A stretch of DNA of 64,000 bases from Oceanospirillaceae bacterium ASP10-02a (GCA_905182035.1 CAJIZL010000001.1:80964-144963), one strand, 5' to 3'. Counted from the stretch's first letter, positions 38,509 to 48,420 are shown. Notes: generated from the sequence alone by a model not told the origin. Translations and numbers: made by a program.

Positions 38509-39715
38509 CTAATAGTCTAAGACGGCTTACTGGCCGCTCATCAATAACAATATGAATAGCAGCAGTCACTAACGCAATGGCTGCAGCTGCCCACCAAACA
38601 TTATTATAACTGCCCGTTGTATCATACAAATAACCACCCAACCAAACCCCTAAAAATGAACCTAGCTGATGGTTTAAAAAGACAATGCCATACAGGGTAC
38701 CCATGTACTTTAATCCAAACATTTGTGCCACTAGACCAGAAGTAGGAGGCACAGTAGCAAGCCATAAGAATCCAGTCATAATAGAAAACAGGTACACAGA
38801 GGTGGTGGTGATGGGTGTTAGCATAAAGGCCGCAATGGCCACAGCACGTAATAAATAGATAATACCTAACAGATTTTTCTTGGAATACTTGCCAGACAAA
38901 GAACCGAATAACAAACAACCAAAGATGTTGAAAAAACCGATTAATGACAAACTAATAACGGCAACTTGGGCATCAAAACCATTGTCAGACAAGTAGGCAG
39001 GCATGTGCACAGTGATAAATGCTAATTGGAAACCACAGACAAAAAAGCCAGCGATAAGCAACCAATAGTGCACGTGTCCACTGGCCTCTTTAAGTGCGTC
39101 AGACAAGGTTTGATCTTGCTCTGAACTAACGACCACAGACTGTTGGCCATCATTGCGAAAGGGCCTCGACAACAACAGCATACATAATGAGCCACCTGCT
39201 AAAATCATTAGTGTGGTTTGCCAGCCATAGGCAGAAATGAATTCTTGCGCTACCGGAATCACCAGTAATTGGCCGAAAGAGCCTGCAGCAGTGCCCAAGC
39301 CTAGGGCCAATCCTCGATTTTCTTCACTCACCATTCGGGCTAAAGCGGGCAAGACCACACCTAAACCTGTACCCGCAATACCCATGCCCACTAAAATTCC
39401 AGCGCCTATGTGTAGGCCCCAAAAGCTGTCAGCTGTCGCTGTAACATAAAGACCTAATGCATAAGCAATTGAGCCCACATAAATCGTTTTAGCAGTGCCA
39501 AAACGATCGGCTACAGCCCCTGCGATGGGCTGAAACAAACCCCAACAGAGGTTTTGTAGCGCCAAAGAAAATGCAAAAATCTCACGCCCATAACCAAACT
39601 CGCTGGATATTGGGGTCATAAAGAAGCCAAATGATGCGCGCATACCAAAGTTAATCGCGAGCAGTACGCATGCACAAACGACAGCAAAGCTAAGTAATTT
39701 TACAGTTTTAGACAT
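38501..39715 (-). CDS. Major facilitator superfamily transporter
   Basis: A 404-residue protein with 12 predicted helices and an MFS motif after helix 2 (GAVADRFGTAKTIY). The N-terminal pattern NFGMRASFGFFMTPISSEFG is typical of the oxalate/formate-antiporter-like and monocarboxylate-type MFS branch. It stands alone, convergent with trhO. The substrate is unknown; an organic anion is the best guess. Confidence 0.85.
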   Translation of the reverse strand: MSKTVKLLSFAVVCACVLLAINFGMRASFGFFMTPISSEFGYGREIFAFSLALQNLCWGLFQPIAGAVADRFGTAKTIYVGSIAYALGLYVTATADSFWGLHIGAGILVGMGIAGTGLGVVLPALARMVSEENRGLALGLGTAAGSFGQLLVIPVAQEFISAYGWQTTLMILAGGSLCMLLLSRPFRNDGQQSVVVSSEQDQTLSDALKEASGHVHYWLLIAGFFVCGFQLAFITVHMPAYLSDNGFDAQVAVISLSLIGFFNIFGCLLFGSLSGKYSKKNLLGIIYLLRAVAIAAFMLTPITTTSVYLFSIMTGFLWLATVPPTSGLVAQMFGLKYMGTLYGIVFLNHQLGSFLGVWLGGYLYDTTGSYNNVWWAAAAIALVTAAIHIVIDERPVSRLRLLAA

Positions 39716-39772
39716 TGATATATGATTCCATTTTGCAGCGGGAGCTCTAGCCAGTGGCTCTGAGGATAATCA

Positions 39773-40255
39773 TTAATCCCTAAAGTTGTTAAACTGCAGC
39801 GGCAAATCAAATTCACCTTCTCGCAGGCTCGCAATAGCTTCTTGCAAATCATCACGTTTTTTTCCCGTCACCCTTACCTGGTCGCCCTGAACTTGGCTCT
39901 GTACTTTTAGTTTTTTCTCTTTTAAGAACTTCACTACTTTCTTAGCCAGCTCTTTATCTAAACCGGTGCGCATCAATACTACCTGACGGCTTTTCATATT
40001 AGTGGTTTCTGGGTCTTTCACTTCTAAACAACGAATATCTACACCACGTTTAATTAGTTTTTCATGCAAGATGGGCAACATCTGCTGCAATTGGAACTCC
40101 ACATCGGCATGCATGGTGACGAGATCCTCGCCTTGCTCAAAACGTGCATTAGTACCTTTAAAGTCGTAACGCGTGGTCACTTCACGGTTAGCTTGGTCTA
40201 GGGCATTAGACACTTCATGGCTATCGAGTTCGGAAACCACATCAAATGATGGCAT
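39773..40255 (-). CDS. yajQ: YajQ-family cyclic-di-GMP-binding protein
   Basis: A 160-residue two-domain ferredoxin-like protein that starts MPSFDVVSELDSHEVSNALDQ and contains TTRYDFKGTNARFE and the C-terminal VRVTGKKRDDLQEAI. Members bind cyclic di-GMP and, in Xanthomonas, control virulence genes through a LysR partner. It is divergent from panE, a common neighbour pair. Confidence 0.95.
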   Translation of the reverse strand: MPSFDVVSELDSHEVSNALDQANREVTTRYDFKGTNARFEQGEDLVTMHADVEFQLQQMLPILHEKLIKRGVDIRCLEVKDPETTNMKSRQVVLMRTGLDKELAKKVVKFLKEKKLKVQSQVQGDQVRVTGKKRDDLQEAIASLREGEFDLPLQFNNFRD

Positions 40256-40310
40256 TAGTAAATTCCTTTGTTAAAATACTGGACAAAACTTAATGGTAAT
40301 ATTGTAACCC

Positions 40311-41291
40311 ATGACTCGTCTTTCATCCTACCCTTGGCACATTTGTGGTGTCGGTGCTATTGGCAGCCTTTGGGCCAGCGCTTTGACCACGCAAGGGTCA
40401 ACCGTAACTTTGCTATTAAAAGGCACGGCCCAACTGGCACAATACCAAGCCGCAGGGGGTGTAAATGTGTTGTCGGACGATGTCCATACTTGTATTCACC
40501 CTAAGGCATTTATCCCTCACAGCCCACCCACTGAAAAAATTAAACACCTGTTAGTTTGCTGCAAGTCCTACGCCACCTTGGATGCCATATTGCCATGGCG
40601 TCAACACTTAGCCCATGACGCCCAAATTATGCTGCTACAAAACGGCATGGGTAGCGCCCAAGAGTTACAACGAGCATTGCCAAAAGCTAATATATATTGT
40701 GCAACCAGTACTGACGGTGCGTGGCGCAAAGGCCCTTTTGATGTAGTACGGGCTGGTCATGGTGAAACGTTTATAGGAATTTTTAGCGACCACTTATTTG
40801 ACGCTGAAATACCGGCATCTATACAAAGCCTACTTCAGGCAAGCCAAGACAGTGATGACCACAAGCATAAACCACCTGCACCAATACTTAACATCTCATG
40901 GCATACAGACATCCGCACACCTATGTGGCACAAGTTAGCAGTCAATAGTGTAATTAATGCCCTAACCGCCATCTATCAATGCCCTAATGGTGAGCTAATT
41001 AACCATCCCCAAGGTTGGCCGCGGTTGCAGCAACTATGTATAGAAACCCAAGATGTTATGGCCCGAGTAGGCATAGTGCCCTTAGGCCAAGGGTTGCTAA
41101 ACACAGCTTTACGCATTTTGCAGAAAACAGCCCTCAATAAGTCGTCCATGCTGCAAGACTGCCAAGCAGGCAGCCCAACAGAAATTGAGGCGATCAATGG
41201 CTACATTATTGAGCAAGGTGCTCTGTATCATTTGCCTTGTGCAGGACATAAACAGGTTTGCGAAGATTTACGGCGCATATGTGCAAGTTAA
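40311..41291 (+). CDS. 2-dehydropantoate 2-reductase family protein (ApbA/PanE)
   Basis: The NADPH-binding motif CGVGAIGSLWASAL is at residues 12-25, QNGMGS follows in the middle, and the C-terminal helical domain holds MWHKLAVNSVINALTA with the catalytic Lys. PanE reduces ketopantoate to pantoate for coenzyme A synthesis. The 326-residue length is normal. Several paralogues of this family act on other 2-keto acids, so the role is likely but not certain. Confidence 0.82.
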   Translation: MTRLSSYPWHICGVGAIGSLWASALTTQGSTVTLLLKGTAQLAQYQAAGGVNVLSDDVHTCIHPKAFIPHSPPTEKIKHLLVCCKSYATLDAILPWRQHLAHDAQIMLLQNGMGSAQELQRALPKANIYCATSTDGAWRKGPFDVVRAGHGETFIGIFSDHLFDAEIPASIQSLLQASQDSDDHKHKPPAPILNISWHTDIRTPMWHKLAVNSVINALTAIYQCPNGELINHPQGWPRLQQLCIETQDVMARVGIVPLGQGLLNTALRILQKTALNKSSMLQDCQAGSPTEIEAINGYIIEQGALYHLPCAGHKQVCEDLRRICAS

Positions 41292-41358
41292 ATCTTGCCA
41301 CTATATAGGCAACTCCCCGTATAATAGTCCTTTATTCGTTATTAATGGCTAGCTCACT

Positions 41359-42405
41359 ATGTTGGTTGTTCGCCCTATTGGTCCACAGGATCAAGACGCT
41401 TTGTATCAAATTGCCGTAGATTCAGGTGTAGGTTTTACGTCCTTACCCATTAATCGCGATGTTTTAAATGACAAAATTGCTCGCTCCGTTGCCTCTTTTG
41501 CCAAACAAATTACCCAACCGTTTGACGAAGGGTATTTATTTGTTCTGGAAGATACAGAAACCGGTGAAGTGATAGGCACCACGGCGGTGGAAGCCAGCGT
41601 TGGCACTCGCGCGCCTTTCTACCATTATCACCGCCAGACCGTGGTTCATGCCTCGCCTACCCTAGACGTGCACAATAAAATGGAAGTGCTCACTTTGTGC
41701 AACCATTACACAGGCTGTGCCGAAGTGTGTACCTTATTCTTACAAGAAGCACACCGCAAAGGCACCAATGGCCGCCTTTTATCTAAGAGTCGTTTTTTGT
41801 TTATGGCTCAGTTTGCCGAACGATTTGGCAGTAAAGTCATTGCGGAAATGCGTGGTGTTAATGATGCCAACGGTAACTCTCCCTTTTGGCATTGGTTAGG
41901 CACGCACTTTTTCTCTATGGAGTTTAAGCAGGCAGACTACCTCGTCGGTTTAGGCAACAAAGTATTTATTGCTGAACTTATGCCTAAATACCCCCTTTAT
42001 GTAAACCTACTTAGCCCTGAGGCCCAAGCGGTAATTAGCCATGTACACGAAAAAACCCGCCCAGCTCTTCGTTTACTAGAGAAAGAAGGCTTTCAGCATA
42101 TCGGTTACGTGGATATTTTTGACGCAGGCCCTACGGTAGAAGCTCAGCTTAAAGACGTAAGTTCTGTTAAAAACAGCGCTGTATTCAATGCTAAAATAGC
42201 TCAGCCTAACGATGATGCAGAATTATTTTTGATTAGTAATACCGAACTAGACAACTTTCGCAGCAGCATTGTAGCCGTATCGTTTGATGAAAGCGGTAAT
42301 GCTATCATTAGCCATGAAACTGCGCGAGGCCTTCAACTCCAAGATCAGGATCTCTGTCGATTGATAGCCGTAGAGGCTTATTACAAAACCTTACAACGTC
42401 TGTAA
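41359..42405 (+). CDS. astA: Arginine N-succinyltransferase
   Basis: AstA transfers succinyl from succinyl-CoA to arginine, the first step of the ammonia-producing AST pathway. The 348-residue product matches from LVVRPIGPQDQDALYQIA through the conserved EMRGVNDANGNSPFW and the MPKYPLYVNLL segment. No other ast genes are in the window, so the rest of the pathway must be elsewhere. It is followed 19 bases later by a ThDP enzyme gene with AAGGG in front. Confidence 0.93.
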   Translation: MLVVRPIGPQDQDALYQIAVDSGVGFTSLPINRDVLNDKIARSVASFAKQITQPFDEGYLFVLEDTETGEVIGTTAVEASVGTRAPFYHYHRQTVVHASPTLDVHNKMEVLTLCNHYTGCAEVCTLFLQEAHRKGTNGRLLSKSRFLFMAQFAERFGSKVIAEMRGVNDANGNSPFWHWLGTHFFSMEFKQADYLVGLGNKVFIAELMPKYPLYVNLLSPEAQAVISHVHEKTRPALRLLEKEGFQHIGYVDIFDAGPTVEAQLKDVSSVKNSAVFNAKIAQPNDDAELFLISNTELDNFRSSIVAVSFDESGNAIISHETARGLQLQDQDLCRLIAVEAYYKTLQRL

Positions 42406-42424
42406 CTCCTATAAGGGAACATTT

Positions 42425-44104
42425 ATGACTGCTTATATCAAATCTGGTGGCGAACTGGTTGTCGACGCCTTAGAAGCCCACGGAGTTAAACAACTATTTT
42501 GTGTACCTGGTGAAAGCTACCTAGAAGTACTCGATGCTTTACACGATAGCCCCATTAACGCCACTAGCGCTCGCCAAGAAGGTGGTGCTGCCATGATGGC
42601 AGAAGCATGGGGCAAGCTCCACGGCACCCCTGGCATTTGTTTTGTCACCCGTGGGCCCGGTGCTACCAACGCCAGCGCCGGAATCCACGTGGCACAGCAA
42701 GATTCAACACCGATGATTTTATTTATTGGCCAGATAAATAGCAAACTACGTCACCGAGAAGCTTTTCAAGAAGTGGATTATGGCCAATATTTAGGCTCGA
42801 TGGCTAAATGGGTTGCGGAAATAGACTCCACAGACCGCATCACCGAAATGGTCAGCCGTGCTTGGACTGTGGCCACCAGTGGCCGCCCAGGCCCCGTAGT
42901 ATTGGTATTGCCAGAAGATACCTTATCTGGCACAGCCACAAGCTCCGAAATCAAGCCTTTTAATACTTTAGAGACCTACCCTAGCCAAGCTAATTTGCAA
43001 CAAATGGCTAATATGATCGAACAAGCCAATAATCCTATCGTAGTATTGGGTGGTAGCCGTTGGTGCGCAGATTCAGTGGCTAAAGTAGAAGCCTTTGCGG
43101 AACAATTTAGGGTGCCAGTAGCTTGCTCATTCCGTCGCCAAATGTTGTTTAACCATAATCACCCCCACTACGCTGGTGATGTTGGTTTAGGCATTAATCC
43201 TAAATTAAAATCTGCCATCACCGATGCTGATTTAGTCATCTTAATGGGTGGTCGTTTCTCAGAAGTACCGTCGCAAAATTATCAACTTTTAGGCGTACAA
43301 GGTGCTCAACAACAGCTCATTCATATCCATGCTTGCGCAGAAGAACTGGGCCGAGTATATCGCCCAGACTTAGCCATTCACGCCAGCCCTAAAGCCTTCG
43401 CGCAAGGCCTTTCTCAACTAACAGTTGCACATAAAATCAGTCAGCATCGTTTAGAACATGTGGCGCAGTGCCATAGCAACTATCAGTTCTGGTCTAGCTT
43501 GCCTACTAAGGCACACCCTGGCGACGTGCAAATGCCTGCTATCATGTCGCATCTTGCTGCAACCTTGCCCTCTAATTCAATTATGACCAACGGTGCCGGC
43601 AACTATGCCACGTGGATTCACCGTTTTTGGAAGTTCTCTCAATACGGCACCCAGCTTGCGCCAACGAGTGGCTCTATGGGCTATGGCTTACCCGCAGCTG
43701 TCGCAGCAAAAATAGCTTTCCCAGGCAAAACCGTAGTGGCTTTCGCTGGAGACGGTTGTTTCCAAATGACCATGCAAGAATTTGGCACCGCAGTACAAGA
43801 AAAGGCTGCCGTTATTGTGTTGGTTATCGACAATGGTATGTATGGCACCATCCGCATGCACCAAGAACTTCATTTCCCCAGTCGTGTGAGCGCTACAGAT
43901 TTAGTCAATCCAGACTTTTGTGCGCTGGCCAAAGCTTATGACGCTTTTGCTACTCGGGTGACTAAGAGCGAGCAATTTCCTCAAGCTTTGAGTGCAGCAA
44001 TAGCTGCCAAAAAACCAGCCCTTATCCACATTAAACTGGACCCACAGGCCCTAACGCCAAACCAGACCCTCAACCAAATACGTGACAGCGCATCAGGTTT
44101 ATAA
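42425..44104 (+). CDS. Thiamine-diphosphate-binding enzyme (acetolactate-synthase-like)
   Basis: A 559-residue three-domain ThDP enzyme: N-terminal PYR domain with the catalytic Glu (ARQEGGAAMMAEA), central domain, and C-terminal PP domain with the GDG...N cofactor motif (FAGDGCFQMTMQEF ... DNGMYG). It belongs to the IlvB-like catch-all group; there is no small ilvH-type subunit next to it, so biosynthetic acetolactate synthase is unlikely. The neighbouring GlcG-like and M20 genes suggest a small catabolic cluster. The reaction is unassigned. Confidence 0.8.
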   Translation: MTAYIKSGGELVVDALEAHGVKQLFCVPGESYLEVLDALHDSPINATSARQEGGAAMMAEAWGKLHGTPGICFVTRGPGATNASAGIHVAQQDSTPMILFIGQINSKLRHREAFQEVDYGQYLGSMAKWVAEIDSTDRITEMVSRAWTVATSGRPGPVVLVLPEDTLSGTATSSEIKPFNTLETYPSQANLQQMANMIEQANNPIVVLGGSRWCADSVAKVEAFAEQFRVPVACSFRRQMLFNHNHPHYAGDVGLGINPKLKSAITDADLVILMGGRFSEVPSQNYQLLGVQGAQQQLIHIHACAEELGRVYRPDLAIHASPKAFAQGLSQLTVAHKISQHRLEHVAQCHSNYQFWSSLPTKAHPGDVQMPAIMSHLAATLPSNSIMTNGAGNYATWIHRFWKFSQYGTQLAPTSGSMGYGLPAAVAAKIAFPGKTVVAFAGDGCFQMTMQEFGTAVQEKAAVIVLVIDNGMYGTIRMHQELHFPSRVSATDLVNPDFCALAKAYDAFATRVTKSEQFPQALSAAIAAKKPALIHIKLDPQALTPNQTLNQIRDSASGL

Positions 44105-44211
44105 ATTATCAGTATGACCGTTTAGTCCCTACTAAAGTCGAATACAGACTAATATCTACAAAACAACTCGGCTATGATGCTCTCAATGACAACAATTATT
44201 TGGAGCCTCTT

Positions 44212-44640
44212 ATGGCCGAACTATCTTTAAGCCGCTCAAAGCGCATCATCAACTTAACCCTTGCTAAAGGTAAGGAGCTTGGATTAAACCCTTTATCTGC
44301 AATAGTGTTGGACTCGGGTGGCCATGTAAAAGCATTTGAACGCCAAGATGGTGCATCACCAGGCCGCTTTGCCGTTGCCCAAGCCAAGGCTTATGGTGTA
44401 GTAATGCTGGGCATGCCAGGTAGCGCTCAAATGGCTAGAGCCGAAGCTCAGCCTTATTTCATCGTGACTGCTAATGCTGCCTTAGACGGCAAGATGATTC
44501 CCGTACCGGGTGGCGTGTTGATCCAAAACGGACGTGGCCAAACCCTGGGTGCACTCGGTGTAACGGGAGATAGTTCAGACAATGATTTGCTCGCTGCAGT
44601 TGCAGGTATCGAAAGTGTAGGCCTAGTGGCCAAAGGATAA
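44212..44640 (+). CDS. GlcG/HbpS-family protein
   Basis: A 142-residue single-domain protein of the GlcG/HbpS (DUF336) family with the motifs SAIVLDSGGHVKAFERQDG and IPVPGGVLIQ. Members bind haem or assist catabolic enzymes (glycolate, glycerol, propanediol use), with no proven catalysis here. ATG 44212 has GGAG eight bases upstream; a TTG at 44200 is rejected. It sits between the ThDP and amidohydrolase genes. Confidence 0.85.
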   Translation: MAELSLSRSKRIINLTLAKGKELGLNPLSAIVLDSGGHVKAFERQDGASPGRFAVAQAKAYGVVMLGMPGSAQMARAEAQPYFIVTANAALDGKMIPVPGGVLIQNGRGQTLGALGVTGDSSDNDLLAAVAGIESVGLVAKG

Positions 44641-44683
44641 ATATGCCATGATGGGCGCTTATATTTCCCTTTAAAGCACCCTA

Positions 44684-45865
44684 ATGACCCAACTCCTTCA
44701 CGCCTCCAAAAGCCAGATGCAAAGCTGGCGTCGTCATCTGCATCAGTACCCAGAAACTGAATTTTCGGTGTTTGATACGGCCGCCTTTGTGGTACAAAAG
44801 CTCACTGAGTTTGGCCTTGTTGTGCATCAAGGTATTGGCCAAATAGGCATCGTTGGTCAGTTATCCAAGGGATCCTCCAACAAAGCCATTGGATTAAGAG
44901 CCGACATGGATGCATTAGCTATCCAAGAGCTTAACGAGTTTTCCCACAAGTCCTTAAATGACGGGCGCATGCACGCCTGTGGTCACGATGGTCATACCAG
45001 CATGTTGTTAGGTGCAGCACAAGAGTTAGCAGCACATGGCGATTTTGACGGCACAGTTTACTTTATATTCCAACCCGATGAGGAACACGGTTCAGGTGCC
45101 CAAGCCATGATAGATGATGGCTTGTTCGAACGTTTCCCCATGCAGGCTGTTTATGGCCTCCATAACATGCCCGGCATGGCGGCTGGCCACATGGCCATGA
45201 ATTCTGGTGGGGTGATGGCAAGTGAAGATAACTTTAAGATTGTAATTAAAGGCCGGGGCGGTCACGCCTCGCAACCTCACCACCACATTGATCCTTTAGT
45301 CATCGGCGCAGAAATTCTACTAGGGTTACAAACGATCGTATCCCGCAGCATAAACCCAGAACAGCAAGCCGTGGTCTCGGCTACCGAGTTTGTCACCGAT
45401 GGTGCCATCAATGTTATTCCAAGTACAGTCACGATCACTGGCGATTGCCGCAGTTTCTCTGAGGAAGTGCAAAGTTTAATCGAAGCCCGCATGGGGCGAC
45501 TAGTAGCTGGTATCTGCCAGGCCCATGGTGCCGAGCATGAATACACCTACGACCGCGTATTCTGGGCTACCATTAACACTGAAAAAGAAACCCAAGCCGC
45601 AGGCAAAGCAGCGCTCTCTTTGTTAGGTGGCAAGTTAGTCGATTTAGCCTGTCGCCCTAAGACCATCTCTGAAGACTTTTCTAGCATGTTGCGCGTTAAA
45701 GACGGCTGCTACGCTTTTTTGGGTAATGGCAAAGACAGTGTAGGTGGCTGTATGTTACACAACCCCCACTATGATTTTAATGATGACATTCTGGAAACTG
45801 GGGCCGCTTATTGGGTGACTTTAGTACGGCAGGAGTTAGGTGCAACAACCAGCTTGCTAGACTAA
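44684..45865 (+). CDS. M20-family amidohydrolase (hippurate hydrolase-like)
   Basis: A zinc-dependent amidohydrolase of the M20D group. The metal site is marked by MHACGHDGHTSM, the acidic catalytic pair by FQPDEEHGSGAQ, and the small dimerisation domain follows from about residue 185. Such enzymes remove acyl groups from N-acyl amino acids or split amides. It follows the GlcG-like gene by 43 bases. The substrate is not evident. Confidence 0.87.
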   Translation: MTQLLHASKSQMQSWRRHLHQYPETEFSVFDTAAFVVQKLTEFGLVVHQGIGQIGIVGQLSKGSSNKAIGLRADMDALAIQELNEFSHKSLNDGRMHACGHDGHTSMLLGAAQELAAHGDFDGTVYFIFQPDEEHGSGAQAMIDDGLFERFPMQAVYGLHNMPGMAAGHMAMNSGGVMASEDNFKIVIKGRGGHASQPHHHIDPLVIGAEILLGLQTIVSRSINPEQQAVVSATEFVTDGAINVIPSTVTITGDCRSFSEEVQSLIEARMGRLVAGICQAHGAEHEYTYDRVFWATINTEKETQAAGKAALSLLGGKLVDLACRPKTISEDFSSMLRVKDGCYAFLGNGKDSVGGCMLHNPHYDFNDDILETGAAYWVTLVRQELGATTSLLD

Positions 45866-45937
45866 CAAACAAGTATTGATTAAAGTATGTGTAATTGTTC
45901 ACCTTAAGTTTTTACAGCTAATACGATAACCATCTAT

Positions 45938-46855
45938 ATGAACCGTAGAATGCCACCATTAAACGCTCTTAAAGCGTTTGAAGCAGCTGCCCGCCATTTA
46001 AGCTTCACTGCAGCTTCGGCCGAACTAAATGTAACCCAGGCGGCCATTAGTCACCAAGTAAGGACGCTAGAGAATTACATTGGCCTAAACCTTTTTAATC
46101 GTGCTCATCAACGTCTTTCACTAACCAATGCTGGCAAATCCTACTTACCTATGTTGACCAAGTCCTTCGACTTGATAGGCCTAGGTTACAAGGAAATCAT
46201 CACCGATAAAAAATCTACCCACCTGAACATTAAAGCACCTTCGTCATTTTCTGTGCAATGGTTACTGCCAAGAATAACTGCCTACCAGCAGCAACACCCG
46301 GATATTGATGTGAATTTATCCGCTCAAGATAACGACATTAGTTTTTTCCCGGATGCGTTTGATATTGAAATCCAGTATTTATTGGAGCCCAGCCTCAAGA
46401 GTCACAGCACATTACTCTTTGCAGAGGAAATATTTCCAGTCTGCAGTCCAGAACTACTCACTGGTCCAGAACCTTTACTACAACCATCAGACTTAGCCAA
46501 ATATAAACTACTACATATCAACTTTTACCCAGAAGATTGGGCTACGTGGTTAGCCCACGCCGGAGTTAGCAATGTTAATTCCGAACTAGGCCATCGCTTT
46601 GACCAATCCATGCTCACCTTAAAATCTGCTATCCATGGTTCTGGCGTTGCCCTAGCCAGGTCCCCTATTGTCAATCAAAAGTTAGCCAACGGCTCACTGG
46701 TAGAACCTTTCAACATCCGTTTACCAAGCCAAGGTGGCTACTGGCTCACTACTAAATCTGACCTCACTACTTGCACCCATGTAGCTGACTTTAAGGACTG
46801 GTTGTTACAAGAATGTGATGCAGATAAAAGCAACGGCACTGGCCATCCAAACTAA
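45938..46855 (+). CDS. LysR-family regulator, GcvA-like
   Basis: The N-terminal helix-turn-helix (FTAASAELNVTQAAISHQVR, about residues 23-42) and the start RRMPPLNALKAFEAAARH are typical of the GcvA/AmpR branch. A periplasmic-binding-protein-like effector domain follows. Its stop overlaps the end of the convergent sulfatase-fold gene by four bases. It probably controls the ThDP-GlcG-M20 genes upstream; that is from position only. Confidence 0.87.
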   Translation: MNRRMPPLNALKAFEAAARHLSFTAASAELNVTQAAISHQVRTLENYIGLNLFNRAHQRLSLTNAGKSYLPMLTKSFDLIGLGYKEIITDKKSTHLNIKAPSSFSVQWLLPRITAYQQQHPDIDVNLSAQDNDISFFPDAFDIEIQYLLEPSLKSHSTLLFAEEIFPVCSPELLTGPEPLLQPSDLAKYKLLHINFYPEDWATWLAHAGVSNVNSELGHRFDQSMLTLKSAIHGSGVALARSPIVNQKLANGSLVEPFNIRLPSQGGYWLTTKSDLTTCTHVADFKDWLLQECDADKSNGTGHPN

Positions 46856-48420
46856 CGCGGTTGCGTATTGCGGTCTATAGGAAGGCGCTGAGTTGGGCCA
46901 TCTTTATGGAAAAGCCAACCCGTCAAACTGCGGTCTTCATTACGCATGTGCCAGTTGAGCATCTTTTGCGCATAACCTAGCATAACTTCAGTATAATCAG
47001 GGTTTTCTGCTAGATTGTTGAGTTCATCTGGGTCATTTCGAAGGTCAAACAACAGCGCAGGTAACTGATTAAAGTGCACGTACTTATAATCATAGTCACG
47101 AATCACTGCCAAAGAGCACTCGTCTAAAGACAGCCCAAAACGTTGTTCTGGCTTGCCTTGCAATATGTCACGAAAGTCATATTCCCAATGCACACAAGTG
47201 CGCCACGCAAAGTCAGCGTTGGATTCAAGGAACGGCCTTAGACTGTAGCCATCACATTGCACCGGCGGCGTGGCCCCTAAAAGATCTAATATGGTGGGCA
47301 TCAAGTCAATATTTTCACTAAATTTTGATACCCGTTTACCACGACTGTCATCCCATTCTGAACCCGGCGCACGAACAATCAAAGGAATATGATAAGACTG
47401 GTCAAAAAAGCCTAATTTACTTAATAGATAATGGTCGCCCAGTTGCTCTCCATGATCAGAGCTAAATACAATTAAAGTACTTTCCAGTAAGTTACGCGCG
47501 GTTAAAAAATCCAATAAACGCCCCATTTGTGCGTCAACCTCAGTCATCATGCCGTAGTAAGTGGCTTTAAGTTGCTGCAGGTCTTCGTCGTTAATAGTGG
47601 GCAAGAGAGACTCACCATGATGTGGTTTTTGCGCTAACCTTTCATCAATTTCAAACTTCACATAGGGGTGTTGAGCCTGTTCCTGAGCCAGACTGGAGTG
47701 CCGCACAGGTGCTTCTGTCTCCACAGATTGATACATACTATGATAAGGCTCGGGCACTAAAAATGGCGGATGAGGACGCAACCAAGAAAGGTGTATAAAC
47801 CATGGGTCATCCTCTTTCACATCTATATATTGCATTACTTTTTCATTGAGAAAAGCAGTTTCTGTGTGTTCGGCAGAGTAAGGTGCGGCAAGGTAACCTA
47901 CACCCCGTTTATCTTCCTTGTGTTGATCATCAAACTGACGGTAAATCTCCCTACATTGAGCATCTTCGGGGGTCGCGTAGCCTTTATCTGCTAACCATTG
48001 GACCCAAGCAAGTGGCTCGTCAAACAATCCTTGTCCTAAACTGTACCCTGGCAGTACCGCTTCATAGCTTTTACGCCGGGGATCATTGTCGGCTAAGTCA
48101 CGTGGGTCAAGGGCCGTATCAGTGTAGCCAAATAAAACTGGGTCGAAACCACATTGTCGTGCTTCCTGGGCAATATTGGTAAACCGCCGATCCAAAGGTG
48201 TACCATTATCGCAGACCCGATGGTTTTTCAAGTACATACCCGTATGAATGGATGCACGAGACGGACCACAAGGCGCAGATTGGGCGTAATGTTGAGAGAA
48301 CAACACCCCGGATGCCGCTAATTTGTCTAAGTTAGGTGTTTTAACCACTGGGTGGCCCAAAGCTGAGAGACAACTTCCGCGCCATTGATCAGCGGTAATA
48401 AACAATACATTTTTAATCAT
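46852..48420 (-). CDS. Sulfatase-fold hydrolase resembling phosphonate monoester hydrolase
   Basis: The alkaline-phosphatase fold is marked by Asp11-Gln12 (FITADQWRG), the Cys51-Gly-Pro-Ser-Arg motif whose Cys becomes formylglycine, and SSDHGEQLGDH. Segments NHRVCDNGTPLD, HWEYDFRD and ECSLAVIRDYDYKYVHF, and the C-terminal helix ending WHMRNEDRSLT, match the arrangement in Rhizobium phosphonate monoester hydrolase rather than ordinary arylsulfatases. No signal peptide is seen, so it acts in the cytoplasm. ATG 48420 is preferred over GTG 48432. It lies near the phn genes, supporting release of a phosphonate from an ester. Confidence 0.78.
   Translation of the reverse strand: MIKNVLFITADQWRGSCLSALGHPVVKTPNLDKLAASGVLFSQHYAQSAPCGPSRASIHTGMYLKNHRVCDNGTPLDRRFTNIAQEARQCGFDPVLFGYTDTALDPRDLADNDPRRKSYEAVLPGYSLGQGLFDEPLAWVQWLADKGYATPEDAQCREIYRQFDDQHKEDKRGVGYLAAPYSAEHTETAFLNEKVMQYIDVKEDDPWFIHLSWLRPHPPFLVPEPYHSMYQSVETEAPVRHSSLAQEQAQHPYVKFEIDERLAQKPHHGESLLPTINDEDLQQLKATYYGMMTEVDAQMGRLLDFLTARNLLESTLIVFSSDHGEQLGDHYLLSKLGFFDQSYHIPLIVRAPGSEWDDSRGKRVSKFSENIDLMPTILDLLGATPPVQCDGYSLRPFLESNADFAWRTCVHWEYDFRDILQGKPEQRFGLSLDECSLAVIRDYDYKYVHFNQLPALLFDLRNDPDELNNLAENPDYTEVMLGYAQKMLNWHMRNEDRSLTGWLFHKDGPTQRLPIDRNTQPR

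Noticed and set aside
42425..44104. Calling the ThDP enzyme phosphonopyruvate decarboxylase to link it with the phosphonate genes
   Set aside because: It has the full-length IlvB-type three-domain layout, is not in the phn transcript, and phnWYA does not need that enzyme.
44121..44136. TTTAGT-CCCT-ACTAAA hairpin after the ThDP gene as terminator
   Set aside because: The stem is AT-rich and no T tract follows, so termination is not supported.
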